DNA of 64,000 bases from positions 372,001 through 436,000 of the forward strand of contig CAXXWD010000009.1 in assembly GCA_963667595.2 (NCBI GenBank). Reading direction: 5' to 3'. Origin of the DNA: JAHJQZ01 sp963667595. GTDB taxonomy: Bacteria > Pseudomonadota > Alphaproteobacteria > Rhizobiales > Devosiaceae. The translations under genes were made by a program, and so were the position numbers. Shown here piece after piece: positions 52,917 to 61,457 of this stretch; the first letter of the stretch is position 1; the number at the start of each line of letters is the position of its first letter. Below the pieces are notes generated by a model. The model was given only the letters and a program-made list of their open reading frames with translations. It was not told where the DNA came from and ran no database searches.

Positions 52917-54509
52917 TCAGTTCTCCCTTGCTGCGGTCATGCCGATACCTGTTGCGCCGAGCCATTGATCGGCAATCCGCCCGGTGACGGCGCTGCTTTT
53001 GAAATCTGGTGGAAGCGCGGAATACTCGTACCCGTCCGGGAAGCTCAGCTCGGCGTTTTCCGAAACGAAACCGGCGTGATGGCAGGCCGGCACATGAAGC
53101 GCCATGATGGGCACGTCGCCTTTCGTGCTGTCATCGAAGCTGGCGCGAATGCGCGCAAGGCTGACCGCGCGGATCGGCATTTCCGGCAGGCCGTAGAAAA
53201 CGCCGATCGCCAGACGCACGTCTCTGACGTCGAGATCGCTGATCGCGATGTCGTGGATCGATGGCGTGGTCACATCGACGGGATAGGGGCGTCTCGACTG
53301 AACCCAGTCCGACTTGCCATCGTGATCGCAGAAATAATGGCAATTAACGACCAGCGCGGTATCGACCCCGGTCATCTCGATATTGGAAAGCCGGATATGG
53401 GCGATCTCGCCGCCCCGGCCACGGCGCGTCTTGAGGCGCAGCCCGCGATCCGTGCCCGAAAACACCGAAGACTCGATCGTCACGTTGCGCACCGAGCCGC
53501 TCATTTCGGACCCGACGACCACGGCGCCGTGGCCGCGCTCCATGAGGCAATGGCGTATGGTGAGGTTTTCGCAAACCCTGAGGTGATCGGCGCTGCCGTC
53601 ATCGCCGCGCTTGCCCGCCTTGATGGCGACGCAGTCGTCGCCGACGGAAAAATGGATGCCCTCCAGCACCACGTTTTCGCAGCATTCCGGATCGAGCCCG
53701 TCCGTATTCGGCGCGTTTGGCGGGTTTTTGACCGAAATCCCGACGAAATCGATATTGCGGCAATATAGCGGATGGATCGTCCAGGACGGAGAATTCTGGA
53801 CGGTGATGCCGGAAACGGTGACGTCGGTGCACCCGTTGAGAAAAAGGGTCCGGGCCCGGCGCGCGCCATTGCTGGTTTGTTTCGGCCACGTCCACCAGTC
53901 GCCTTCGGCCCCGGACCCATCGAGCGTGCCCGAGCCGGTGATGGTGAGATTTTCGCACCCGATACCGGTGACGAGCGCCGCGTAACAGGCGTCCGGTTTG
54001 CCTTCCCAGGAGCCGAGCATTTCGCCGGTTTCATCGCGCGCCGGCAGGATGGGAATGCGCGTCCTGTCGGTTGTGAAAACAAGCGTCGCGCCGGGTTCGA
54101 GATGAAGCGTCATGTCGGATTTGAGAAACACCGGTCCCGTCCGCCATTTCCCGGCGGGAACCGCCAGCGTGCCGCCCTTGGGAACCCTGGCGAGCGCCGC
54201 CGCGATGGCTTCCGCATTGTCCGAAGCGTCGGGCGACGCGCCGAAATCCGTGATGGCGATGCGGCCGGCGCAGGGTTTGGTGGTGAAGGCGAGGCTTGGG
54301 CCATCGGCGCATGCGAAGACGTAATCGGTTGCCGGATCGAGACCGTCGAGAAACGTGACCACACGGTCCGTTTCCCCCGACTGGACGATCCCGCCGGCCG
54401 TGCGAAGCGTCCACGACCGTTTCTCCGGCAGATGGAACCGGCATCGTCCATCCGGGTTGAAACGGAAAGCGGCCGTCCGCACGGTGATCGCCGACGCGGT
54501 CAGGGTCAT
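52917..54509 (-). CDS. GH28 polygalacturonase-family enzyme, cytoplasmic
   Basis: A 530-residue right-handed beta-helix glycosidase. The GH28 catalytic motifs are all present: NTD (268-270), GDD (290-292), GHG (326-328) and RLK (358-360, usually RIK). An N-terminal domain of about 80 residues looks fibronectin III-like. There is no signal peptide, unlike secreted polygalacturonases, so it acts on imported short oligosaccharides, probably as an exo-galacturonosidase or rhamnogalacturonan-type hydrolase. It lies between GH2 and the transporter ATPase in one operon. Confidence 0.9.
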   Translation of the reverse strand: MTLTASAITVRTAAFRFNPDGRCRFHLPEKRSWTLRTAGGIVQSGETDRVVTFLDGLDPATDYVFACADGPSLAFTTKPCAGRIAITDFGASPDASDNAEAIAAALARVPKGGTLAVPAGKWRTGPVFLKSDMTLHLEPGATLVFTTDRTRIPILPARDETGEMLGSWEGKPDACYAALVTGIGCENLTITGSGTLDGSGAEGDWWTWPKQTSNGARRARTLFLNGCTDVTVSGITVQNSPSWTIHPLYCRNIDFVGISVKNPPNAPNTDGLDPECCENVVLEGIHFSVGDDCVAIKAGKRGDDGSADHLRVCENLTIRHCLMERGHGAVVVGSEMSGSVRNVTIESSVFSGTDRGLRLKTRRGRGGEIAHIRLSNIEMTGVDTALVVNCHYFCDHDGKSDWVQSRRPYPVDVTTPSIHDIAISDLDVRDVRLAIGVFYGLPEMPIRAVSLARIRASFDDSTKGDVPIMALHVPACHHAGFVSENAELSFPDGYEYSALPPDFKSSAVTGRIADQWLGATGIGMTAAREN

Positions 54510-54607
54510 GGTTCGGTTCCGTTTGTTTTGAAACGCCCCAGAGCCATCAGAACCCTGTTGTCATCGAGTGCAGAGCACAGGTGGTGCGGGTGAAAAAAGG
54601 ATGCCGG

Positions 54608-56824
54608 TCATGCCGCGTCCTCCTCTTCCACCGTCAGGGTTACGCTGGTGGTGCCCAACTGGGCATGGGTAACACTGACAGTGATGGTGCCTGGCGCTGT
54701 CGATCTGAGCCAGAAGCCCGTGGCGCCGCCTCTGGGCGGCGTCAGTTTCGGACCGCTCAACACGGCCGGCCCGTCGAGGGTGATTTCCAGCGGTTCGAAG
54801 AAGAAGGGCAGCTTGTTGCCCACCTGGTCGACAACCCGCGCCATCAGCCGCACGTCCTCGTTGACGCCGATACTGGATTTGTCCGCCGAAAGGATCAGCT
54901 TGTCCGCCACCGGATCGGCGACGAAATGCCGTTCGATGACCTTTTTGCCATCGATGTAGCCGGCAAAATACCCGTCTTCCCAGAACATGCCCCATTCGCC
55001 GAGTTCGTCGTCGTCGAAATCGGTCTGGCGGATGACGACGGGCGCATGCGGCAGGTTGGGATAGCTCGCGCGATCCGGCTGGAAACGCCGGGCCGGATTG
55101 TCGCCGTAGCGGAATTCGATCTCGTCGCAATTGGTCAGGATGATGAGCGGCAGCACGCCGCCGATATTGCGCTCGCCACGCGCCCAGAAGGTCACCGGCT
55201 CCAGAACGACGCCCTTTGCCGGGTCGGACTGGCTCGTATAGACGAACGCCGCGAATTTCGGCTCGCGGAACATGTCCATGACGCCGTGATGGCAAATGCG
55301 GTCGCCCGAACCGAAATCCTTGTGGGTGTTGTAGTCGAACGCGCACCAGCCGATGCAGCCGGAAATCTCCTCGTCGCCGAAGGCGGCGTTGAGCACGTCG
55401 AGATAACGCGTGACGTGCTCGGCCTGACGCTGTTCCTGGTCATAGGTCTTGGTGGGGTAGGTGTGGCCGCCGAACTCGGTGACCAGATAGGGCACCAGAT
55501 GGTCGAGCCCGGTCACTTCGCGCTGTTTCCTCAACGCCACCTGCGGACGGTTGCCGCCCAGCTCCTTGTAGTCGCCGTCGATGAAATCGTTCATCGTGTA
55601 GACGTCTTCGAGCAGCTCGCTTTCGACAAAGTTCCTGACCCCGCAGCTCGGGCGGGTCGTATCCAGTTCGTGCGCCACGGCATTGGTGGCGACATAGAAA
55701 TCATGATCGTCCGGGGATTCGTTGATGCGGACGCCCCAGGTGATGATGGCGGGATGGTTCCAGTCGCGCCGGATCATGCGTTCGACGTTCCTGACCGACT
55801 CGGCCTTCCATTTCTCGCCGCCGATATGCTGCCAGCCGGGAATCTCTTCGAGCACCAGAAGCCCGAGTTCGTCACACTTGTCGAGGAACCAGGGCGATTG
55901 CGGATAGTGCGAGGTACGAACGAGATTGACCCTCAGTTCGTTCTTGAGGATTTCGGCGTCGCGCTCCTGTGCCGCCCGGCCGAGCCCATAGCCGGCATAG
56001 GGGAAGGACTGGTGCCGGTCGAGGCCAATCAGCTTCACCGGCTTGCCGTTGAGACGAAAACCCTTTGGGGTGAATTCGACGGTGCGGAAACCGAATTTCG
56101 TAACGGTCCGGTCGGTGCCGAACGGCGTTTCGAGGCTGAGGACCAGGCCGTAAAGCACGGGGCTGTCGATATCCCACAGGGCAAGGCCCTCAAGACCGGT
56201 CAGTTCCAGCGAGACACTGTCGGCGTCGACCGAAACGCTGGTGCTGGCCGTGGCCGTGCCGGCCGGGTCGCACAGGGTCGCCACCAGCTTGCCGGAAAGC
56301 GGACGATTGTCCGGATTGGCGATGTCTACCCTGACCGTCACGCGCTTGGTCGCGGCGAGCGGGTCGGGCGTTTCGATCTTGCAATTGGCAATGGCGACGG
56401 GCGCCGTCACCTTGAGCCAGACGTCGCGATAGATGCCGGCGAAGGTCAGATAGTCGATGACGCCGCCGAAGGGCGGAATATCCGGATTTTCCGAGCCATC
56501 GATGGTGACGGTCAGGACGTTTTCTCCCGGCGTGAGCAGATCGGTCAGACGGGCTTCGAACGGTGTGTAGCCATCGGGATGCACCACGATCGCCTTGCCG
56601 TTGAGACTGACCCTGGCATTGGCCATGGCGCCCTCGAAAACCACGAAGACGTCCTTGCCGGCCCAGTCCGGATCGGCGGTAAAGCGCTTTTCGTAGGTGA
56701 AGACCCGCTGATAGTCGCGTTCGTCGAAATAGGCGAAGGGGACTTCGACAGCAGTGTGAGGCAGGGTGACCTTGTGGGAACCCTCGAACAGCCAGTCGGT
56801 GTTGAAATCGATACGAGACCGCAT
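54608..56824 (-). CDS. GH2 beta-galactosidase-family enzyme, cytoplasmic
   Basis: A 738-residue enzyme with the GH2 order of domains: jelly-roll sugar-binding domain (1-140), immunoglobulin-like domain (about 145-250), TIM barrel (about 255-550) and a C-terminal extra domain with an Ig-like fold. The acid/base is Glu369 in WGVRINES and the nucleophile Glu450 in LVTEFGG. DRHQSFPYAG and RTSHYPQSPWFLDKCDE are typical landmarks. No signal peptide is present. It sits between the permease and GH28 genes. It may be a beta-galactosidase, beta-glucuronidase or beta-galacturonidase acting on pectic side-chain oligosaccharides. Confidence 0.9.
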   Translation of the reverse strand: MRSRIDFNTDWLFEGSHKVTLPHTAVEVPFAYFDERDYQRVFTYEKRFTADPDWAGKDVFVVFEGAMANARVSLNGKAIVVHPDGYTPFEARLTDLLTPGENVLTVTIDGSENPDIPPFGGVIDYLTFAGIYRDVWLKVTAPVAIANCKIETPDPLAATKRVTVRVDIANPDNRPLSGKLVATLCDPAGTATASTSVSVDADSVSLELTGLEGLALWDIDSPVLYGLVLSLETPFGTDRTVTKFGFRTVEFTPKGFRLNGKPVKLIGLDRHQSFPYAGYGLGRAAQERDAEILKNELRVNLVRTSHYPQSPWFLDKCDELGLLVLEEIPGWQHIGGEKWKAESVRNVERMIRRDWNHPAIITWGVRINESPDDHDFYVATNAVAHELDTTRPSCGVRNFVESELLEDVYTMNDFIDGDYKELGGNRPQVALRKQREVTGLDHLVPYLVTEFGGHTYPTKTYDQEQRQAEHVTRYLDVLNAAFGDEEISGCIGWCAFDYNTHKDFGSGDRICHHGVMDMFREPKFAAFVYTSQSDPAKGVVLEPVTFWARGERNIGGVLPLIILTNCDEIEFRYGDNPARRFQPDRASYPNLPHAPVVIRQTDFDDDELGEWGMFWEDGYFAGYIDGKKVIERHFVADPVADKLILSADKSSIGVNEDVRLMARVVDQVGNKLPFFFEPLEITLDGPAVLSGPKLTPPRGGATGFWLRSTAPGTITVSVTHAQLGTTSVTLTVEEEDAA

Positions 56825-56842
56825 TTTTTTGACTCTTGACCT

Positions 56843-57661
56843 CTACTTAACGGAACCGAGCATGCCTTCGACGAAACTGCGTTGCAGCACGAAGAAGACG
56901 ACGATAATCGGCAATGTGGCAAAGATGGTGGCGACCATGATCACGCCGTAATCCGGGGTATAGCCCGAAAGCAGCGAGGATACGACGAGCGTGATGGTTT
57001 TTTTGTCGTTGGTCTGCAGAACGATCAACGGCCAGAGATAGTTGTTCCAGTTCAGCATGAACACGATGATTGTCGCCGCGGCATAGGTCGATTTCATCAC
57101 CGGCAGGTAGATGTACAAGAAGATCTGCCACTCCTTGAGCCCGTCGATCAGTGCCGCGTCGCGCAACTCGTGCGGGAAGGCCTTCGTGGCCTGACGGAAA
57201 TAGAAGATGATGAAGATCGACGCGATGCCCGGCAGGATGATGGCGATGTGGGTGTTGATCAGCCCCGCCTTGCCCATCATCGTGAACAGCGGGATCATCA
57301 GCGCCGCGAAGGGGATCGACATCATCAACAACATGCCGGCAAACACCTTTTCGCGGAAGCGCGAGCGGAAAATTTCGAACCCGTAACCGGCGAGCGAGGA
57401 CACCAGCAACGTCAAAATGGTGCCCAGAACCGCGATATAGGCCGAGTTCCAGAAGACCTGCGGTACGTCCACCTGATCCAGGAACTTCGAGATGTTTTCG
57501 AAAAGGGCGCCACCGACCCCCACGCGCCCCCGAACGATGTCGGCCGAGACATTGGTCGCGCCGACAACCATCCAGAAGAAGGGGAAGACCGAAATGAAAG
57601 CGGCGACGATCAGCGCCAGATAGATGAAGCTGCGCTGGAGGGTGCGAATGGACGCATTCAT
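56843..57661 (-). CDS. CUT1-type sugar ABC transporter permease 2 (MalG-like)
   Basis: A 272-residue permease with six hydrophobic segments and the loop LRDAALIDGLKEWQIFLYI. The length is normal. Its start at 57661 overlaps the stop of permease 1 by four bases, giving coupled production. GH2 begins 18 bases after its stop. Confidence 0.9.
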   Translation of the reverse strand: MNASIRTLQRSFIYLALIVAAFISVFPFFWMVVGATNVSADIVRGRVGVGGALFENISKFLDQVDVPQVFWNSAYIAVLGTILTLLVSSLAGYGFEIFRSRFREKVFAGMLLMMSIPFAALMIPLFTMMGKAGLINTHIAIILPGIASIFIIFYFRQATKAFPHELRDAALIDGLKEWQIFLYIYLPVMKSTYAAATIIVFMLNWNNYLWPLIVLQTNDKKTITLVVSSLLSGYTPDYGVIMVATIFATLPIIVVFFVLQRSFVEGMLGSVK

Positions 57662-58581
57662 TTTGACGCCACTCCCCGTGTCTTGGGTCCCCGTGTTTTG
57701 GGCTCGCGCGCGACCATGAACTGCAGGACCGACAGGATGGCGACCAGGACCACGATGACATAGGACACCGTGGCGGCGTACCCGAAGCTCGGCATGAACC
57801 GGAAGCTCAGATTGTAGATGTAAAGCGACAGGGTGAGCGTGCCGTCTGAAGGACCACCAGCATTGGGCGGGATGTTGTTGACTTCATCGAACAGCTGCAA
57901 CGTGCCGATGGTCGAGACGATCGAGGTGAACAGGATGACCGGTTTCAGCATCGGCACGGTCAGGTACCAGAAGCGCGCCCAGGTCGGCACGCCGTCGATC
58001 TTCGCCGATTCATAGATCGAACGATCGATGTTCTGCATCGCGGCCAGATAAAAGATCATGTTGTAGCCGGTCCAGCGCCAGGTGATGGCGAGGATGATCA
58101 CGACCTTGGCCCAGAACGGATCGGCGAGCCAGGGCACGGGATCGGCAATCAGGTGCAGCGACATAAGGGTGTTGTTGATGACGCCGTCGGTGGAGAACAT
58201 CGAGCGAAACAGCGCCGAATAGGCAACCAGCGAGGTGACGCAGGGCAGAAAGATCGCGGTGCGGAAGATGCCCCGCCCCATCAGCTTGGGGTCGTTGAGC
58301 ATGGCGGCGAAGATCAATGCCAGCACCAGCATGATCGGCACCTGCACGATCAGGAAGATGAAGGTGTTGGAAAGCGCCCGCTGGAAGATCGGGTCCTGGG
58401 TCAGCCGGATGATATTGGCGAAACCGCCAAAGCTTATGTTGACACCGCGACCGACCTGGAAACTCATCCACAGCGACCACAGGATCGGATAGATCATGAA
58501 AATGCCGAGCAACACGAGCGCCGGCATGACGAAGAACCAGCCGTTCAGACGCTCGTTTCGGGCAAGGTTTGCGCGCGCCAA
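57658..58581 (-). CDS. CUT1-type sugar ABC transporter permease 1 (MalF-like)
   Basis: A permease of about 307 residues with six transmembrane segments and the loop IYESAKIDGVPTWARFWYL. A TTG at 58581 behind GGAGG is chosen as start; the frame is open to 58719, but that upstream part lies inside a dispersed repeat element (58607-58724) and has no protein-like character. It follows the binding-protein gene after a spacer that holds the repeat and a hairpin. Confidence 0.85.
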   Translation of the reverse strand: MARANLARNERLNGWFFVMPALVLLGIFMIYPILWSLWMSFQVGRGVNISFGGFANIIRLTQDPIFQRALSNTFIFLIVQVPIMLVLALIFAAMLNDPKLMGRGIFRTAIFLPCVTSLVAYSALFRSMFSTDGVINNTLMSLHLIADPVPWLADPFWAKVVIILAITWRWTGYNMIFYLAAMQNIDRSIYESAKIDGVPTWARFWYLTVPMLKPVILFTSIVSTIGTLQLFDEVNNIPPNAGGPSDGTLTLSLYIYNLSFRFMPSFGYAATVSYVIVVLVAILSVLQFMVAREPKTRGPKTRGVASK

Positions 58582-58606
58582 TGCCGTCCTGCCTCCGTTC
58601 CCGGGG

Positions 58607-58724
58607 AGAGTGTTTCCAGAGCAGATCACGTTTTGACTGACTCGTGTGACCTGCTCTTTACTTCTTGTTTTGTCGTGTTTTCGAACCGGCGAACCGGTAT
58701 CCACTTCACCTGAAAACACTCTAG
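58607..58724. repeat. Dispersed intergenic repeat in the transporter operon
   Basis: The element is bounded by AGAGTGTTT (58607-58615) and AAACACTCT (58714-58722) and contains AGCAGATCACGTTTTGAC and GTGACCTGCT, plus GAACCGG-CGAACCGGT. The CACGTTTTGA core is shared with the repeat at 51513. It resembles a repeat family common between rhizobial genes. It separates the binding-protein gene from the first permease without breaking either. Confidence 0.6.
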
Positions 58725-58775
58725 GCTTAACTCAGACGACCCGCGCTCCCAAGAGTACCGACCGCCGGAGAAGAA

Positions 58776-58795
58776 GGGGCGGGAGAACCCGCCCC
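58776..58795 (-). terminator. GC-rich hairpin after the binding-protein gene
   Basis: GGGGCGGG (58776-58783) and CCCGCCCC (58788-58795) form a perfect eight-base stem with an AGAA loop, 15 bases after the binding-protein stop. On the minus strand TTCTTCTCC follows. It probably gives partial termination, raising the binding protein above the permeases. Confidence 0.65.
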
Positions 58796-58810
58796 GTTCC
58801 ATGTTCAGGA

Positions 58811-60082
58811 TTACATCATTTGTTGCTTGAGCTGGGTATCGATGGCCGTAATGGCGTCATCGAGACTGGCGCCGTCCTTGAGGGCAGGCAGATGCGCGGC
58901 AACGGCGGCGTCACCTTCATTGGTGAAGATGCCATAGTTGACGCCGGGGATCTCAGCCAGCCACTTGGTGAAGTTCAACCACACCGGCTGATCGGAGAAG
59001 AACGCGTCGCTCGCCTGGAAGGCCGGGCCTTCGCGCGCCGCGAGCAGGGTACCGAACGCGCCCTGGTTCACAAGGATCTTCTGGTAGAAATCGATGTCGC
59101 CGGCCCAGATCTCGTTGAGGAAATCGATGGCTTCCGCCTTTTCCGGAGCGGAAGAGAGCACGAACCAGCTCGACCCGCCGAGGTTCGAGGCATGGGTTGC
59201 GCCATCGATATCGAGCTTCGGAATCGGCGCCACGCCCCATTTGCCGGACTGGTCGGCATTGGCCTTGATGGTGCCGGTCATCCACACGCCGGTGATGACC
59301 GCCGCGGCCTCGCCCGAAGTGAACCCGCCGGTATAGTCGTTCCAGCCGGCGGCCGGGCGATAGATGTCGGATTTGAGGACCTTGGTGAAGGTCTCGAGGG
59401 CCGTCTTGAACACCGGATTATCGGCGATGTTCGCCGCGCCGTCGGGCGTGAAGTACCACGAACCGGCCGACTGCAACATGATGCGGATCGGGCCGGCATC
59501 GTTGATGTCGAGGCTCAGCATCTTGTGACCGGTCTTGGCTTCGACGTCTTTGCCGATCTCGATGAGCTGATCCCAGGTGATGTCCTGAAGGGCGGCTTCG
59601 TCATATCCGGCTTCGCTCAGATAATCGGTGCGATAGAACATGCCGGCATCGCCGGAATCGAAAGGCAGCGAATAGGCCTGACCGTTGAGCGTCGCAGCCT
59701 GAACCTTGTAGTCGGCGAACTTCGACATGTCGATCGCGCCGCTCAGCGGCTCGAAGGCGCCGGGGAAGGACTGCAGATACTTCTGGATGGAGTAGTCTTC
59801 GATCAAAACGATGTCCGGCAGACCCTGGGTCGTGCCCGAGGCGAGCTGCGCCTGCAGCTTCTGCTCGACGTCGGCCTTGCCGAAAACGACGACGTTGAGC
59901 TTGAAATCCGGATGTGTTGCCTGATAGCGGGCGGCGGCTTCTTCCATCGCGGCGCCGTTGAAGTTCTCGTCCCAGCACCATACGGTGACTTCGCCGGCAA
60001 GCGCTGCCGACATGGCGAAAACGCTGGCACCCAAAGTCGCCGCGCCAATCAAGTGACGCCAGCCAAAGGATTTGTTGAGCAT
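58811..60082 (-). CDS. CUT1-type sugar-binding protein (third system)
   Basis: A 423-residue periplasmic binding protein. The signal peptide is LIGAATLGASVFAMSAALAG, cleaved near ALA/GE before VTVWCWDENFN. ATG 60082 follows GGGAGGAAG. It is first gene of the operon with two permeases, GH2, GH28 and an ATPase, behind a GTAAATATTTAC palindrome and the LacI gene. The probable ligand is a galacturonide or galactoside from pectin. Confidence 0.9.
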   Translation of the reverse strand: MLNKSFGWRHLIGAATLGASVFAMSAALAGEVTVWCWDENFNGAAMEEAAARYQATHPDFKLNVVVFGKADVEQKLQAQLASGTTQGLPDIVLIEDYSIQKYLQSFPGAFEPLSGAIDMSKFADYKVQAATLNGQAYSLPFDSGDAGMFYRTDYLSEAGYDEAALQDITWDQLIEIGKDVEAKTGHKMLSLDINDAGPIRIMLQSAGSWYFTPDGAANIADNPVFKTALETFTKVLKSDIYRPAAGWNDYTGGFTSGEAAAVITGVWMTGTIKANADQSGKWGVAPIPKLDIDGATHASNLGGSSWFVLSSAPEKAEAIDFLNEIWAGDIDFYQKILVNQGAFGTLLAAREGPAFQASDAFFSDQPVWLNFTKWLAEIPGVNYGIFTNEGDAAVAAHLPALKDGASLDDAITAIDTQLKQQMM

Positions 60083-60171
60083 TGTGTCTTCCTCCCGAAG
60101 CACGAGGCGTTTGCTATGTCGCCTCAATAGCGCAGAGGTTAGCCAGCGGATTTCGGCCGCGCAAGCGTTTA

Positions 60172-60183
60172 GTAAATATTTAC
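60172..60183. promoter_or_regulatory. GTAAATATTTAC palindrome before the third transporter operon
   Basis: A perfect 12-bp AT-rich palindrome 90 bases before the binding-protein start and eight bases after the LacI stop. It is the best operator candidate for the LacI protein at 60191-61231, although it lacks the central CG of most LacI operators. Confidence 0.5.
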
Positions 60184-60190
60184 CGCCCCG

Positions 60191-61231
60191 TTAGGCGTTA
60201 GGGGCGCCGCTCTTTTCGATCAGTCGGGCAGGGCGGGTGCTGCCGCGCCATTTGATCTCGGAGGCGAGCACCAGTTTCTTGCTCAACTCCCGCCCCCCGG
60301 CGCGTTCGAGCAGCAGCTCGACGGCGGTTTCGCCGATCTCCTCGGCCGGCAGGCGAACCGTGGTCAGCGGCGGGTTGAGGAACTTCGCCACGGAGATATC
60401 GTTGAAGCTGGCCACCGCAATGTCTGTGGGAATGTGCAGCCCGGCGTCGGCAATGGCGCGATAGGCGCCGACCGCCATGTTGTCGTTGCAGGCGACGATG
60501 GCTTCCGGAGGCGTCTTGAGGTCGAGCAATTGCCGGGTCAGCCGATAGCCGCTTTTTTCGGAATTGTCCTCAATCCGGCACAGGTCTTCGTGAAAGCGGC
60601 CGTGCGCGGACATCCATTGCTTGTAGGTTCGTGCCCGTGCCTCGGAAAAGGTGCGACGAACGCCGTTGTAGACTTCGTCCCAACCGACGAAACCGATTCG
60701 CTCATAGCCGGCTTCGGTCAGCCCGCCGAGGAGCTTGCGCATCGCCAGGGCCCGGTCGCAGTCGACGCTATCGAATTCGTCGTCTTCGGGGGTGAAGTCG
60801 GCGAAAACCACGTGACGGCAGATTCGGGAGATCCACTCGATTTCGGCATCGGAGTGATTGCCGATGGCGATGACGCCGGAAACGCCCTGCAACACGCTCG
60901 CATCGGGCAGATCGGCGGTGTGATAGACCTTGGCGGTCTCGATCCTGAGCGCCTGGCAACGGCTTTCGATGCCAAGCCTCAACCCGACATAATACGGATC
61001 GATCAGTTCCTGATCGGGCCTTAGAAAATGCACCAGCGCGATTTTGCTCAACCCCTGCTGGTTGGCGCGATTGCGTGCGCGGGGGGTGGCGTAGTTGAGG
61101 GCTTCGGCCGTCTCGATGATGGCCTGGCGCTTGGTTTCGGAAACCGACAGGGTCGTGTCGAAATTGAGGACACGCGAAACGGTGGCCGATGAAACGCCAA
61201 CGACTTTCGCGATTTCCTTTAAAGTGGCCAT
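60191..61231 (-). CDS. LacI-family regulator of the GH2/GH28 transporter operon
   Basis: A 346-residue repressor with helix-turn-helix TLKEIAKVVGVSSATVSRVL followed by NFDTTLSVSETKRQAI, a GanR/EbgR-like arrangement, and a PBP-type ligand domain. ATG 61231 gives the usual MATLKEIA start; a longer frame upstream has no domain character. It lies 108 bases before the binding-protein gene on the same strand. The effector may be a galactoside, in line with the downstream GH2. Confidence 0.88.
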   Translation of the reverse strand: MATLKEIAKVVGVSSATVSRVLNFDTTLSVSETKRQAIIETAEALNYATPRARNRANQQGLSKIALVHFLRPDQELIDPYYVGLRLGIESRCQALRIETAKVYHTADLPDASVLQGVSGVIAIGNHSDAEIEWISRICRHVVFADFTPEDDEFDSVDCDRALAMRKLLGGLTEAGYERIGFVGWDEVYNGVRRTFSEARARTYKQWMSAHGRFHEDLCRIEDNSEKSGYRLTRQLLDLKTPPEAIVACNDNMAVGAYRAIADAGLHIPTDIAVASFNDISVAKFLNPPLTTVRLPAEEIGETAVELLLERAGGRELSKKLVLASEIKWRGSTRPARLIEKSGAPNA

Positions 61232-61457
61232 GTTTGGCTGATGGCGCGGGTCAGCCCGCGTACGCCCTTCAAAAAGATTTTCATGAAATCGGCTTGTCAC
61301 AGACCTGACCGGATTGGCAAGGCATTTGTGCCGAACTCTGGCCTCCCGCCGGAGCGCAGCGCCATACGGATTCTGCATGGCTTTACCGTGTCATCCGCGG
61401 ATTGTGCGGCGGTTTCTTTTGTGGGACGCTCATATGCAACAAGGGACCGGGCAGCTC

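Noticed and set aside
54581..56839. 752-codon open frame antisense to the GH2 gene
   Set aside because: It is a mirror frame caused by high GC at third codon positions. The minus-strand frame has full GH2 domain order and catalytic residues.
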